Positions 52,880 through 63,539 of a stretch of 64,000 nucleotides of DNA are shown here, in pieces. Under the pieces are notes generated by a model. The model ran no database searches. It had not been told where the DNA came from and saw nothing but the letters and a program-made list of their open reading frames with translations. The position numbers were made by a program, and so were the translations under genes. Source of the stretch: Ichthyophis bannanicus (taxonomy: Eukaryota > Chordata > Amphibia > Gymnophiona > Ichthyophiidae); the NCBI GenBank assembly GCA_033557465.1, contig CM066031.1:1068860444-1068924443 (forward strand), read 5' to 3'. Within the stretch, counting starts at the first letter, position 1. Each line of letters begins with the position of its first letter.

Positions 52880-53200
52880 CCAAGATGCTCCCATAACTGA
52901 TCTGATTGATGCCATAGTAAAAGTGCTGGAGGATAAGTTTATCAAATTGCTTAGGCAGTTAGAGATGTCCATTCAAGATATCAGGGGCATGAAGCAAGTG
53001 GTCGAAGTGTTGCAATAACTAACAGTGGTAGAAGGCAACATTCATGGAGCAGCAGAGAAAATCAGCAAGCTCTGCTCAGTACTCATGGTGTGCAAGGAAA
53101 AGCTAGATGATCTAGAAAATAAGTCATGCTGCAACAGCTTATGGTTTGTTGGGATTCCAGAGGATATGGAGACAGTGTTCTACAAGACCTCTTGCTATGT
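52880..53200 (+). pseudogene. L1-type ORF1 fragment
   Basis: The plus-strand translation has a coiled-coil-like stretch and then KLDDLENKSCCNSLWFVGIPED, the start of the L1 ORF1 RRM. One stop lies near 53017. No ORF2 follows. Confidence 0.6.
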
Positions 53201-53220
53201 TTATCTTTATGATGATTAAA

Positions 53221-53690
53221 AACTTTCTATACCGCCTTTCTACAAGAAGCTACAGAGCGGTTTACAATGTTAAAAAATCTGAATTAAAACAGAAAGGAAC
53301 ACTAATAAAATACAGGATAGTATAAAAAGCAAGAGAGAAGGAAATGAGAGGCATTAGAGATTAGTATTCATAAGATACAGCCTAGTGAGAGTAACAAACT
53401 GGGTATATATTATAGTTGCAGGAAACCTGGGGCAAGTACTGCCAGACTCACCTGAGGAAGCTGCTTCAATGTGAGTTTTCAGTAGTGCTTTGAATTTTTT
53501 TAGAAGAGGATTCAGTGCGGATATAGGCAGGTAATGAATTCCATAGGGAGGGGGTCCAACACGTAGAAGGCACACTATAAGAGCACTCCAACCTTGCATG
53601 GGAGATGGGAGAGTATGACTGAAAGATTGGGAGCAGAGTGAGCATGCTGGTTTATTTGGAATAAGCATTCTTGAGAGATAAACTGGAAAC
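53221..53690 (-). mobile_element. L2-like LINE 3' end
   Basis: Tail with TAAACCGCTCTGTAGC ... GGCGGTATAGAAAG on minus. The upstream translation contains a PSPMQGWSALIVCLL-like end and FKALLKTHI, matching L2 C-terminal ends. Confidence 0.6.
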
Positions 53691-53714
53691 TTGATGAGAA
53701 AATCTGGTGTATTA

Positions 53715-54500
53715 ACATCAAAATTTTATTTAAAAACATTTATTAACCGCCATATGCTCAAGCATTCAAGGCAGTGTATAACAAAAGATAAAACTTCTGC
53801 GATTCCCTTAATAAAGATATATAAAAAAAAACATACAATTCCCTCAGGCCCCATCCAACAGGGCTCCTCCCCTCAACTACCCCCTTCCAAATGCTGCTAT
53901 TTTGCCACTGTATCTGCCCAATAGCCCACCTGCCCATCACTGACACCAGCATTCAAGGGAAAAGGAAACTTTCCAATGCCTTCCAAAAACCTAACAGCTC
54001 GGGCTCCCTGCCTAACTCTACCGGCAAGGTGTTCCACAGAGTTGGAGCTACCACTGAAAACACTTGTGCTTACCAGCACTGTGTGAGCCCCAGCAGGACC
54101 AGCAATTGCAACCCTGAGGAACGCAGGGCCCGCTCAGACATACCACTGCACCAACTCCTGTAGATAGCAGGGCCTCATGCCCCTCAGCATTTTAGATACA
54201 AGGTTCAGTACCTTGAAAGCATACCTTTGCCTACTTGGGAGCCAATGCAACTGCCTCAGAACTCTTATAACTGAATCTTGCCTACTCAACTCCCATATAA
54301 GTCAAGCTGCCAAGTTCTGGACTACCTGTAGCTTTCTCAATTCCACATACAGGGCAATGCAATAATCAAGGCATGATAGTACTAGAACTTGAACCACCAA
54401 ATGCAGTGCCTCCCGATCTAAATAAGAACAAGTCTCAAATACCCAAGGCAGTTCGAACCACCTGGGACACCTGTTGGTGCAAGCTGAAATCCTCATCCAA
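53715..54500 (-). mobile_element. L2-like LINE/SINE 3' region
   Basis: The tail (TTATACACTGCCTTGAATGC ... GCGGTTAATAAATG on minus) is followed upstream by LDYCIALYVELRKLQVVQN, the L2 reverse transcriptase end (LDYCNALY-type). Confidence 0.6.
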
Positions 54501-54509
54501 GTCCCAAAT

Positions 54510-55060
54510 TAAAATGGAAATGAAATGAAAGAGGTAGACAATGCATTTTTAAGTAGTCAGATAGCCGTGTTTTGCATGAATTGAAGTTTCTTGAAATTAG
54601 TAGCCACAGTAAACTGAATACAGTAATACTGGTGAGAAGAAATTAAAGCATGGATTAGCATAAGTAAGGAATGAAAGAAATGGTATGAATGTCTGGAGAC
54701 AACTAAATAAATAGAAAGTTGAGCAGACAGTTCTGGCATCTTGATGCTCAAAAGTTAATTGAGAGCTAAAGACTACCTCTAGGTGTGTAAGCAATTCCAC
54801 CAAGAGTACAGTGAGTCCAAGAACAGCTAATTTAATTGAGAAGAAAGTGTGGCTGCCAGAAATCCAGAGAGCATGATACTTGGAAAGAATGATTTTCAGA
54901 TGATAAGATGATGTCCAGAAGGCTACAGATTCAAGGCAGGTATTCAGAGGAGAAAGATCAGGAGAGGATAAAGAAGAATAAAAGATACGATGGGAAGAAA
55001 ATTGATGCCTTTGAATTATGGTGCTGGCGATGAATACTATGTATACCATGGACTGTTTGA
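54510..55060 (-). mobile_element. L2-like LINE, reverse transcriptase end
   Basis: Minus-strand reading contains YYCIQFTVA and FKKLQFMQNTA, and further upstream NTCLESVAFWTSSYHLKI, matching the L2 thumb and C-terminal region; broken. Confidence 0.55.
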
Positions 55061-55370
55061 AGAACAAACCAGTCAGTATTAGAGAAGATCAAACCTAAGC
55101 TTTCTTTAGAAGCTCAGATGACAAGACTTCGATTTTCATACTTTGGCCATATCATGTGAAGAGAGAGATCATTAGAGAAAGACATCATGCTTGGCAAGGT
55201 AGAAGGTCAATGCCAAAGAGAAAGGCCAGCAATGAGATGGATCAATACAATAACAGCAGCAATGGGTGCCAGTCTGTCAACAATGAACCATCTGATTAAG
55301 ACCGAACATGGTTTAAGACAACTATCCAGAGGGTTGCCACGACTCGATGGCAGTTAGCAACAACAACAAT
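55060..55370 (+). mobile_element. RTE-BovB-like LINE, 3' end fragment (second copy)
   Basis: Plus-strand translation contains LRFSYFGHIM, EKDIMLGKVEGQ and AMRWINTI, ending in (CAA)n at about 55355-55368. Same family as 7106-7375. Confidence 0.75.
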
Positions 55371-56104
55371 AGACTGAGGATATCAACCACATAGTAAAAT
55401 CCACTTATGTCATGATCTTGAATGATAATAGCTAGGGTGGAATAATGATGTTGAAGAGAGAAGAAGAAAGAACTAACCTTCAGTGGCAGCAATGGCCGCA
55501 AACAGCCCCGTGGATCTTACCTTATATCTTCGGTGCTGCAGAGCTCTTTGTTTCCACCTCCTCCAACACCCGATGCTGCCTTCCTGTTTGCAGTCCTGAG
55601 AGGATGACAGCAGTGCAATGGGTGCCCATTGAGGATCGGTGCTCTAAGTGACCACGTAGTTCACTTAAAGGCAGTGCTGGCCCTGGACAGAGGTAAGACT
55701 GTGGTTAATGATAATACAAAGAAGAGATAAAGTAGAGTACTTCAGCCACTGGGAGGGCTGGGGATCTAACCAGCATGAAATGCTTAACATGGAGGATAAT
55801 TTTTCAAGGGCAAATAATGAAAAGTCATTAAATGAAGACCATGAACTAGAAGTATTAGCAGAGGTGTTGCATAAGTCAGATAATGGATCAATAAAAAGCT
55901 GCCAAGGGGTTGCTGTAGAGAAGGAGGAATGAATAGCTCTTGGACAGAAAATAACTTGCAAAGAGGTCAGCAGAATGTAAAACAAAATGGGATACTGATT
56001 ACTTTAGAAAATAGAGCAAACAGAGTTTTGGCTTGTTAGAACTATTTTAGATACATGTGGTGAGATATTTTTTCTTTGTAAGTTTAATGTGAACTTGTTT
56101 TTTT
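55371..56104. other. Unassigned DNA
   Basis: A 74-codon acidic open frame (55708-55932) has no recognisable domain or neighbour support, so I do not call it a gene. Confidence 0.4.
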
Positions 56105-56325
56105 TTAAAGTGCCTTCAAGTCAATACTGACTCGTGGTGATCCAGCAGCCCCTGGGTTTTCTTGGCAAAGTATGACTGGAAGTAGATTGCCAGGCCTTTT
56201 CTTTGAAGGTAATAGAGGGTAAAGTGGCTTGCCCAAGGCCACAAGCAGTGGCAGTGGGAATCAAAGCCAGATTTCCTGGGTAATAGGCTGTTGCTCTAAC
56301 CTCTAGGCTACTCCTTCAAGCCACA
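56105..56325 (+). mobile_element. SINE with L2-type tail
   Basis: AAAGTGCCTTCAAGTC ... ACTCGTGGTGATCC, then GTGGCTTGCCCAAGGCCAC and CTAACCTCTAGGCTACTCC. The tail block recurs at 16030-16135. Confidence 0.6.
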
Positions 56326-56769
56326 GAGGACTCCTTGTGAACATAAATGAGTAGAACTGGGTACAATAAATCCAATTAAAGTTTAACATGGTTGCTTAAC
56401 ATGGTTGCTTAACTTAGTACACAGGTTATGAAGAGTAAAACATGAGCAGTGGTGTAGAAAATGAATCTTCAAGCTTGGCTAGTCTGAGGTTGTTAACTAT
56501 CTTAAAATGCTTGGGGAGTGGATGTTGGGGAATTAGGGGAGCAGACTGGGGAGATTTGAAATCTCATACAGAGGTTGCCATGTTGCTACATTAGGTGAAC
56601 ATGGGGAGGGGGAAGTCAGTCATGTTGTAGTGAGTAAATGTTTTTCTAGTGGGCTTTGCTAGGTATCAGGTCCAAAGTGTTCTAAAAAGAGATAGGTTTC
56701 CAGTCTTTTGCAGAATTTGTTATTTCATTGATGGGTCTTAGGTTGTCTGGGAGTGTATTCCGGATTAAT

Positions 56770-59130
56770 GGGCCGGCTTAAGAGATGAGCCAGTGAGGCA
56801 CTGGCTCAGGGCATACCACAGTAGAGGTATAGGAAGTCTGCCTCACTGGCTCACTTCCAACCTGTCCTCTCCCTCCCCAGTTGCAGCTGTGTTAAAAATT
56901 AACACAGCCACAGGAGCATTTGCTATACTCAAGTCATCAGCACTGCAGCTTGAGTATAGCACAGCTGCAGAAGCAAAAGTAAATGATCCCATGGCTGTGC
57001 AGAGCATTAATAACAGCCAAGGGAGCAAAAGCAAAATGCTACTGTGGCTGTATTAATTTGGCTTTTGCTCCTGTGGTTGTGTTAATTTTCAATACAGCCA
57101 TAGCAGCAAAAGCAAATGCTCATGCGACTGTGCTGCTGCTGGAAGGGATGGCTGATACTGGGGCTGTGGGCGGGGGGGGGGGGGGCGAGTTGGAACTGTA
57201 CAAGGAGATGGAAATGGGCTGATACTGGGAATGGAAGTCCTGCAATGGGCAATGGGCTGATATTGGGGCTGGGGGACTGGGAATGGGCTGATACAAGGAC
57301 TGGGGAGCTGAGTAACACTGGCAATGGGTTGATCCTGGGAATGGGGGACTGGCACTGGAAATGGGCTGGTACTGGGACTGGGAGGCTGGCTGATACTGAG
57401 TCTGGGAACAGATATTTGAAATGGACTGATATTGGTTTTGGGGAAACTGGAAAAGGGATGATACAGAGGTGGGGGATGTTGACTGATACTGACAATGGGC
57501 TGATACTAGAAATGGGGTGCTGGGACTGGAAATGGGCTGATACTGGCATTGGTACTGGTACTGGAAATGGGCTGATACTGGGGATGAGGAGACTGGATAT
57601 GGGCTGATACTGTGGTTGGGGGAGTCTAGAAATAGGCTGATACAGGGGCTGGAGGCTTACTAATACTGGCAATGGGCTGATACTGAGAATGGGAAGCTGG
57701 AACTGGAAATGGGCTGATATTGGGGCTGGGGAGTCTGGAAATGGACTGATACAGGGATTGGGGGGCTGACTGATACTGAGAATGGGGGTTGGGAGGGACT
57801 GGAAATGGGCTGATATTAGGTCTGGGGCACTGGGACGGGAAAAGAGCTGGGACTGGAAGGGAGCTAATTCTAGGGTCCTGGGATTGAGAGGGAGCTGATG
57901 CTGGCAAATGCTAGGGTTGGAGTAGGAAAAAGAGGGAGATGTTGGGGGAGTGAGAAGGGAGAGGAGGACACATTTTGTGGGGAGTGAGGAAGATGTAAAG
58001 TCAACCAAGGGGAGATTGAGAGGGAGAAGTATAAGAATGTGTGCTGGGGTAAGAAGGAGGAAAGACATGGTTAATGAATATTGGAGAAGGAAGTAAATGG
58101 GTGGGTGCTGGGGAAGAGAAGGAGGAGCAGGAGGGAAGGTGCTAAGGACATAGGATGTGGGAAATCAGGGAATCTGACAGGTGGAGACTCTAAGATTGGG
58201 TGAGAAAAAAGAAGGAAGACTCTAAGATAGGATGGGTATTGGGATTTTAAGTGGGTACTCTGGGCTTGGATGGGATTGTGAGTGGGAACGTGGAGTTGCT
58301 TGGGGGATAGTGGGGACTATGAACTTGACAAGAGATTAAGAGAACAGTGGGGACAAGATGATTGGGTGTGGGGGGGGGGTATGAGTAGGGCTGTGAGACC
58401 AAGTGCAGAAATATGGGGAGGGGAGAAGGTTAGAAGGACCTGGAGGGGTTGGGGCAGTTGAAAAGGACAGAGTGCTATGGAATGAATGAGAGATTCAGAA
58501 GGGAAGAGGTCTTCTTTGAAGCAGGTGAAAGAGGGTAGAAATGGGAAAGGTGAAAGGGAATGTGGAAGCCTGGATGGGGGTAAGACATAAGAAAGGGCAT
58601 GGAGATGGAGATATGATAAGTGTTAGGGAATGAGCTGGGGCTGCTAAAGGAATGAGAAGCAGAAATTGCTAAAAAAAGACTGGGAAAGAGATAATACAGA
58701 GGGAGGAAATGGTGGAATGGAAAGTGGGTGAAAGAGGGGTGGGTAGGATGCTGGCAAAGGAATAAGACCGATGTGGAATCGAAGGACTGGGGAAATAAAA
58801 TTAGGAAATGGAAAGCTGGTAAGTAGGTGAACAGTTAAAAAAAGAAGACTGAGGATTGTAGAAAGGAGAAAGAGGATTGGAATGAAGGTATAGATAGGTA
58901 AAAGGCAAATGAGAGAAATAGAAGGTTCATTGTCAGAGAGAGATGTAGTGAAGGAAAAGTGGAAGAAGACAGGGAGTGTGAAGAAACAGAAATGGAAAGG
59001 GGATCTTGGAAAAGGACTCAGAAGAAAACCAACAAGAGGAAGTAGTAAAGAGAGAATGGGACCAACTGAACTGGAAAAATAAGATGATCAGACAAGAAAG
59101 ATACAAAACAGTGTCAGTTTTTAGAGAATA
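56770..59130 (+). repeat. Second VNTR-bearing repeat related to the 26.8-30.3-kb hAT
   Basis: Order as in the hAT element read on minus: palindromic cassettes (56860-57120, GTGTTAA ... TTAACAC and AGCAAAAGCAAATG repeats), the G-rich VNTR (57130-57900), a long purine-rich part (57900-59060), then AAATGTGCATTTCC near 59145. The hAT copy has a matching GGGAAATGTGCATCATT. TIRs were not found, so the borders are approximate. Confidence 0.6.
57130..57900. repeat. G-rich VNTR, core GGAAATGGGCTGATACTGG
   Basis: About 20 degenerate units. It is the complement-strand counterpart of the array at 27850-29700. Confidence 0.85.
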
Positions 59131-59134
59131 AAAT

Positions 59135-59639
59135 GTCAGCTTTGAAATGTGCATTTCCTATAGTTCGTTACAGGAGGAAATACATTTCTGTTCTCTTTTC
59201 TTCCATGTTGCACAATTTGGTTTTCTATTTTTAGGTTTTCTATTTCAATTTTCCTCTTTTGTAGTTTTTTATTCTTTAATTGGTGTTGGTCTGTATTTTC
59301 CATGTGCAGCCGGGATAAGGGATTCTGTTAACATATAGGTTCTCTCTAGGAATCTGTAGTAGTTCTGCTTGTTCTCTTTTCCAACTGGAGGTTACTGGTG
59401 TTCTAGAATATTTTTCAGTGCTAATTTTCCATAGGTAGCGTTGGTGCAATTTGAGTTCTTGATGCTGGTATCGAGTGTCCATTTGCAGGGTTTTGTGTTA
59501 TGATGTGCAATCTCTAGATGAGGAGGGAGTTAGTGATGTTGTCACTGATGGAAGACTAGAATTTGAAAAGAATATTTTTGTATGTTGAAATGTAAAGTGA
59601 AAAACCCTACTTCTGCTCTGAATCTGGTTTTGGAAGAGT
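59135..59639. other. Unassigned DNA between the VNTR repeat and CR1 copy C
   Basis: T-rich stretch followed by ordinary sequence; no gene or repeat border could be supported. Confidence 0.4.
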
Positions 59640-59644
59640 TTTAT

Positions 59645-59880
59645 TGGCGAGTACTTTTAGTTTAAATTTAAAACACAGAAGAGAGCATTCTGGTTAAATT
59701 TGGAACCCAGCAGAGAGCTTGTAATTTAAATTTAATAGTCACTCAGGGCCTAGCATCAGCAAAGTACTTTTAGTTTAAATTTAAAACACAGAAGAGAGCT
59801 TTCTGGTTAAATTTAGAACCCAGCAAAGAGCTTGTAGTTTAAATTTCATAATAAGTTAGAGCCTAGCAGCAGCAAAGAGC
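59645..59880 (+). repeat. 115-bp tandem repeats in the CR1 5' UTR
   Basis: AGTACTTTTAGTTTAAATTT occurs at 59651 and 59765, each followed by AAAACACAGAAGAGAGC and a GAACCCAGCA block; a partial third unit follows. Two monomers upstream of ORF1 could be a promoter array. Confidence 0.8.
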
Positions 59881-60227
59881 TATAATTAAAATAAAATAAG
59901 AATATAGCTTACCTCAGCAGCACAGGACAGGGTACTATGTAGCAGCCCTCTTTTAATAAGTGTTATTACCCTCCATCCCTCCCCACACCCACCCACCCCT
60001 GGGATTATCATAGCTTTATAGGTACTTACACATCTTAAAAGACAGGAGGTGCTCTCAGGTGAAGCTCGTTACCCAAATCAGTCATACACTAAGGACCTGA
60101 GATTAATTAAGCTTCAGGTGAACAAGGTATATTAAACGTATTAGGTACAGTTTTATTAGTATAAATATCCATAGCAACCCTTAGTAAGTAAAGAACTTAA
60201 AGATCTAAACAAAACCTTAAAACTAAG

Positions 60228-61149
60228 ATGCAGACAGCAGTCCAGCAGCGAGATGGGGGCTTTCCATTCTTTTGCATTGAGTGTCACAAGTATGATTTTC
60301 TCCCAGTTGGTGAGAGGTCTTACGTGTGCACTAGGTGCAAGGAGCTCTTTGCTCTCAGGGAACAAGTCCGTTCTCTAGCGGCTAGAGTAGCAGACTTGGA
60401 AAACATAAGAAAGACAGAGAGGTACATAGACGAGACCTACAGGGATATAGTCCTGAAGTCCCACCTCCAGTCTGGCAGCATCCCTGTTGCCATGGAGGAG
60501 AGAGGTCACGTGACAGGAGAGCATCACCCTGGTATGGCAGGAATTGATCCTGTAACTAGGACCTGTCCTCCACGTGATGTAAAACCCTCTCGCGCCGAGG
60601 AAGTTTCTACAGGGCCATGTGCCCATGAGGGAAGGGTTAGGACAGCCGTTATAGTTGGTGATTTGATCATTAGGCATGTAGATAGCTGGGTGGCTGGTGG
60701 ACGTGAGGATCACCTGGTAACATTCCTGCCTGGTGTGAAGGTAGCGGACCTCACACGCCACCTAGATAAGGTCTTAGATAGTGCTGGGGAGGAGTCTGCT
60801 ATCTTGGTACATGTCGGTACCAATGACATAGGAAAATGTGGTAAAGAGGTTCTGGAGGCTAAATTTAGGCTTTTAGGTAGGAAGTTGAAATACAGGACTT
60901 CCAGGGTAGCGTTCTCCAAAATGCTTCCTGTTCCACGTGCAGGACCCAAAAGGCAGGCAGAGCTCCGGAGTCTCAATGCGTGAATGATACAATGGTGCAG
61001 AGATGAGAATTTTGGATTTGTTAGGAACTGGGGAACATTCTGGGGAAAGGAGGGGCTCTTCCGAAGTGATGAGCTTCACCTTAACCGGGATGGAACCAGG
61101 CTGCTGGCATTAACCTTTAAAAAGGAGATAGAGCAGCTTTTAAACTAGA
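60228..61149 (+). pseudogene. CR1 ORF1: zinc-ribbon, coiled coil, SGNH esterase; stop and lost nucleophile
   Basis: Starts at ATG 60228. Residues about 16-41 hold CIEC ... CTRCKE, a four-Cys zinc motif, followed by a leucine-rich coil (LREQVRSLAARVADLEN). The esterase starts at about residue 140: VGDLIIRHV, then FLPGVKV, HVGTNDIGK and DELHLNRDG (the His block). The nucleophile Ser of the usual GDS is Leu here (TTG at 60663-60665), one change from TCG. A TGA at 60981-60983 interrupts the frame, which then continues in the same phase to a natural stop at 61149. CR1 ORF1 proteins are thought to bind RNA and possibly lipids. Confidence 0.85.
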
Positions 61150-61329
61150 TAATAGGGGAAAGTCGACAGTCGCCCAAGAGCGGATGGTTCGGAAGAATGT
61201 ATCCTTGAAGGATACTACCAAAAGCAGAGAGGTTCCAAAAAAGAGTAAAGTAGCACAAATGCCCTCAAGTATGGAGCAGACAGAGCTTAAAGATCCCAAA
61301 TTACCCATGTCTACCAATAGCCAAATTAA

Positions 61330-63376
61330 TATGAATAAAATACAGTCTCTATAATGCTTGTATGCAAATGCTAGAAGTCTAAAAAATAAGATGGGAGAGT
61401 TAGAATATATAGCACTAAATGAGAGTTTAGATATGATTGGAATATCAGAGACATGATGGAAGGAGGACAAGCAGTGGGACACTGTGATACCTGGGTACAA
61501 ACTATATCGTAATGATAGAGCTGATCAAATTGGTGGAGGGGTTGCGCTCTGTGTTAGAGAGGGCATTGAGTCAGAAAGGATTAAAGTTTTGCAGGAAACA
61601 AAATTTGCTGTAGAATCTCTATGGATTCAAATTCCATGTAAAAAGAGGAAGGCGATGGCAGTGGGGGTGTACTATCGACCGCCTGGCCAGAATGAACAAA
61701 TGGATGATGAAATGCTCAAAGAAATAAAGGAAGCTAACAAATGTTACAGCGCAGTAATAATAATGGGTGATTTCAATTACCCCGGTATCGACTGGGTCAG
61801 TGTCACGGAAGGACATGCTAGAGAGATAAAGTTCCTAGATGACATAAATGACTGCTTCTTGGAGCAGCTGGTTCATGAATCGACCAGAGGGGGAGCCATA
61901 TTAGACCTAGTCCTTAGTGGAACACCAGTTCTAGTGTAAGAGATAAGGGTGTTGGGGCCACTTGGCAATAGTGATCATAGCATGATCGCCTTTGATTTAA
62001 TTAGTGGAGGAGGGATAGTAAGGAAATCCACAGTACTACCTTTTAACTTTCAAAAGGGAGACTATGATAAAATGAGGAAAATAGTTAAGAAAAAACTAAT
62101 AGGAGCCTCACGTCAGTACTGGGGAAAATGGTAGAAACCATCATAAAGAATAAAATTACTCAGCATGTAGATAGTCATGGCCTAATGGGAGACAGCCAAC
62201 ATTGCTTTAGACAAGGAAGATCTTGTCTTACTAATCTGTTATGTTTTTTTGAAAGTGTGAATAAACAGGTGGACAAAGGTGAGTCAGTTGATATAGTGTA
62301 TCTGGACTTTCAGAAAGCCTTTGACAAGGTCCCTCATCAGAGACTTTTGGCAAACCTAAAGTCATGGGATAGGAGGCTGTGTACTACTGTGGATCAGGAA
62401 CTGGTTAAAAGATAGAAAGCAGAGGGTTGGGCTAAATGGCCAATTTTCCCAATGGAGAAAGGTGAATAGTGGTGTACCCCAGGGATCTCTGCTGGGTCCG
62501 CTGCTTTTTGACATATTCATAAATGACCAGAAAAGTGGAATAACGAGTGAGGTTATCAAATTTGCAGATGACACAAAACTATTTAAAGTTGTTAAAACCC
62601 AAGAGGATTGTGGAATATTGCAAGAGGATCTTGATAAATTGTAAGACTGGGCATCAAAGTGGCAGATGAAATTTAATGTGGACAAGTGGAAATTTATGCA
62701 CCTAGGGAAGAACAACCCAAACTATGGTTCCACGATGCAAGGTTCCACATTGGGAACCACCACCCAGGAAAAAGATTTAGACGTCATTGTGGATAACATG
62801 TTAAAACCCTCGGCCCAGTGTGCAGCGGCAGCCAAGAGAGCAAATAGAATGCTAGGTATCATAAGGAAAGGAATGGAAAATAAAACAAAAGATATTATAA
62901 TGTCTCTATATCGTTCCATGGTGAGACTGCACCTTGAATATTGTGTGCAATTCTGGTCGCCGTATCTTAAAACGGATATAGCGTTATTAGAAAAGGTTCA
63001 GAGAAGAGCCACCAAAATGGTAAAGGGGATGGAAGGATACTCCTATGAAGAAAGGCTAAAAAGGTTAGGGCTCTTTAACCTGGAAAAGAGACGGCTGAGG
63101 GGAGATATGATAGAAGTCTATAAATTAATGAACGGAGTGGAACGAGTAAACGTAGATCGATTGTTTATGTTATCAGAATATAGAAAGACTAGGGGACATG
63201 TAATGAAGCTACAAGGTAAACTATTTAAGACTAATAAAAGAAAATATTTTTTCACTCAACGTGTAATCAAACTCTGGAATTTGTTACCGGAGGATGTAGT
63301 AAAGGCTGTTAATGTAGCTGGGTTTAAAAAAGGTTTGGACAAGTTCCTGGAGGAAAGGTCCATAAACCATTATTAA
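61330..63376 (+). pseudogene. CR1 ORF2: endonuclease and reverse transcriptase with deletion, stops, frameshifts
   Basis: Begins MNKIQSL at 61330, with stops at about 61352 and in the ISET-W block (61456). The endonuclease has IIMGDFNYPGIDW and GNSDHSMIAF. At about 62105 the linker jumps to reverse transcriptase (KNKITQHVDSHGLMGD). Motif A (IVYLDFQKAFDKV) is intact. A frameshift near 62370 precedes SGVPQGSLLGPLLF and KFADDTKLF (motif C intact). The C-terminal 236-codon frame (62666-63376) has EYCVQFWSPYL, LKRLGLFNLEKRRLRGDM and LWNLLPEDVV. It acts in target-primed reverse transcription in intact CR1. Confidence 0.9.
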
Positions 63377-63539
63377 GAAGGAATCCAGGATATCAATGCT
63401 TGACCCAGTACAGCTTTTGGGGAAACTGCTAGGTACATATGACCTAGATTGGCCACTGTTGGAAACAGGATACTGGGCTTGATGGACCTTGGTCTGACCC
63501 AGTATGGCATATCTTATATTCTTATGTTCTATGAGTCTG

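Larger units (their letters stand above)
59640..63535 (+). mobile_element. CR1 LINE copy C, nearly full length with internal deletion
   Basis: Has a 5' UTR with tandem repeats (59645-59880), ORF1 (60228-61149), ORF2 (61330-63376) and the CR1 3' end (GGTCTGACCCAGTATGGC, then TTATATTCTTATG). Compared with copy B, about 0.8 kb between endonuclease and reverse transcriptase is missing at about 62105. It is the best preserved CR1 in the window but cannot be active. Confidence 0.9.

Noticed and set aside
57082..58068. 328-codon minus-strand proline/serine-rich frame
   Set aside because: It runs over the G-rich VNTR and purine-rich part; the repeat core alone generates it, and it shares nothing with a known protein.
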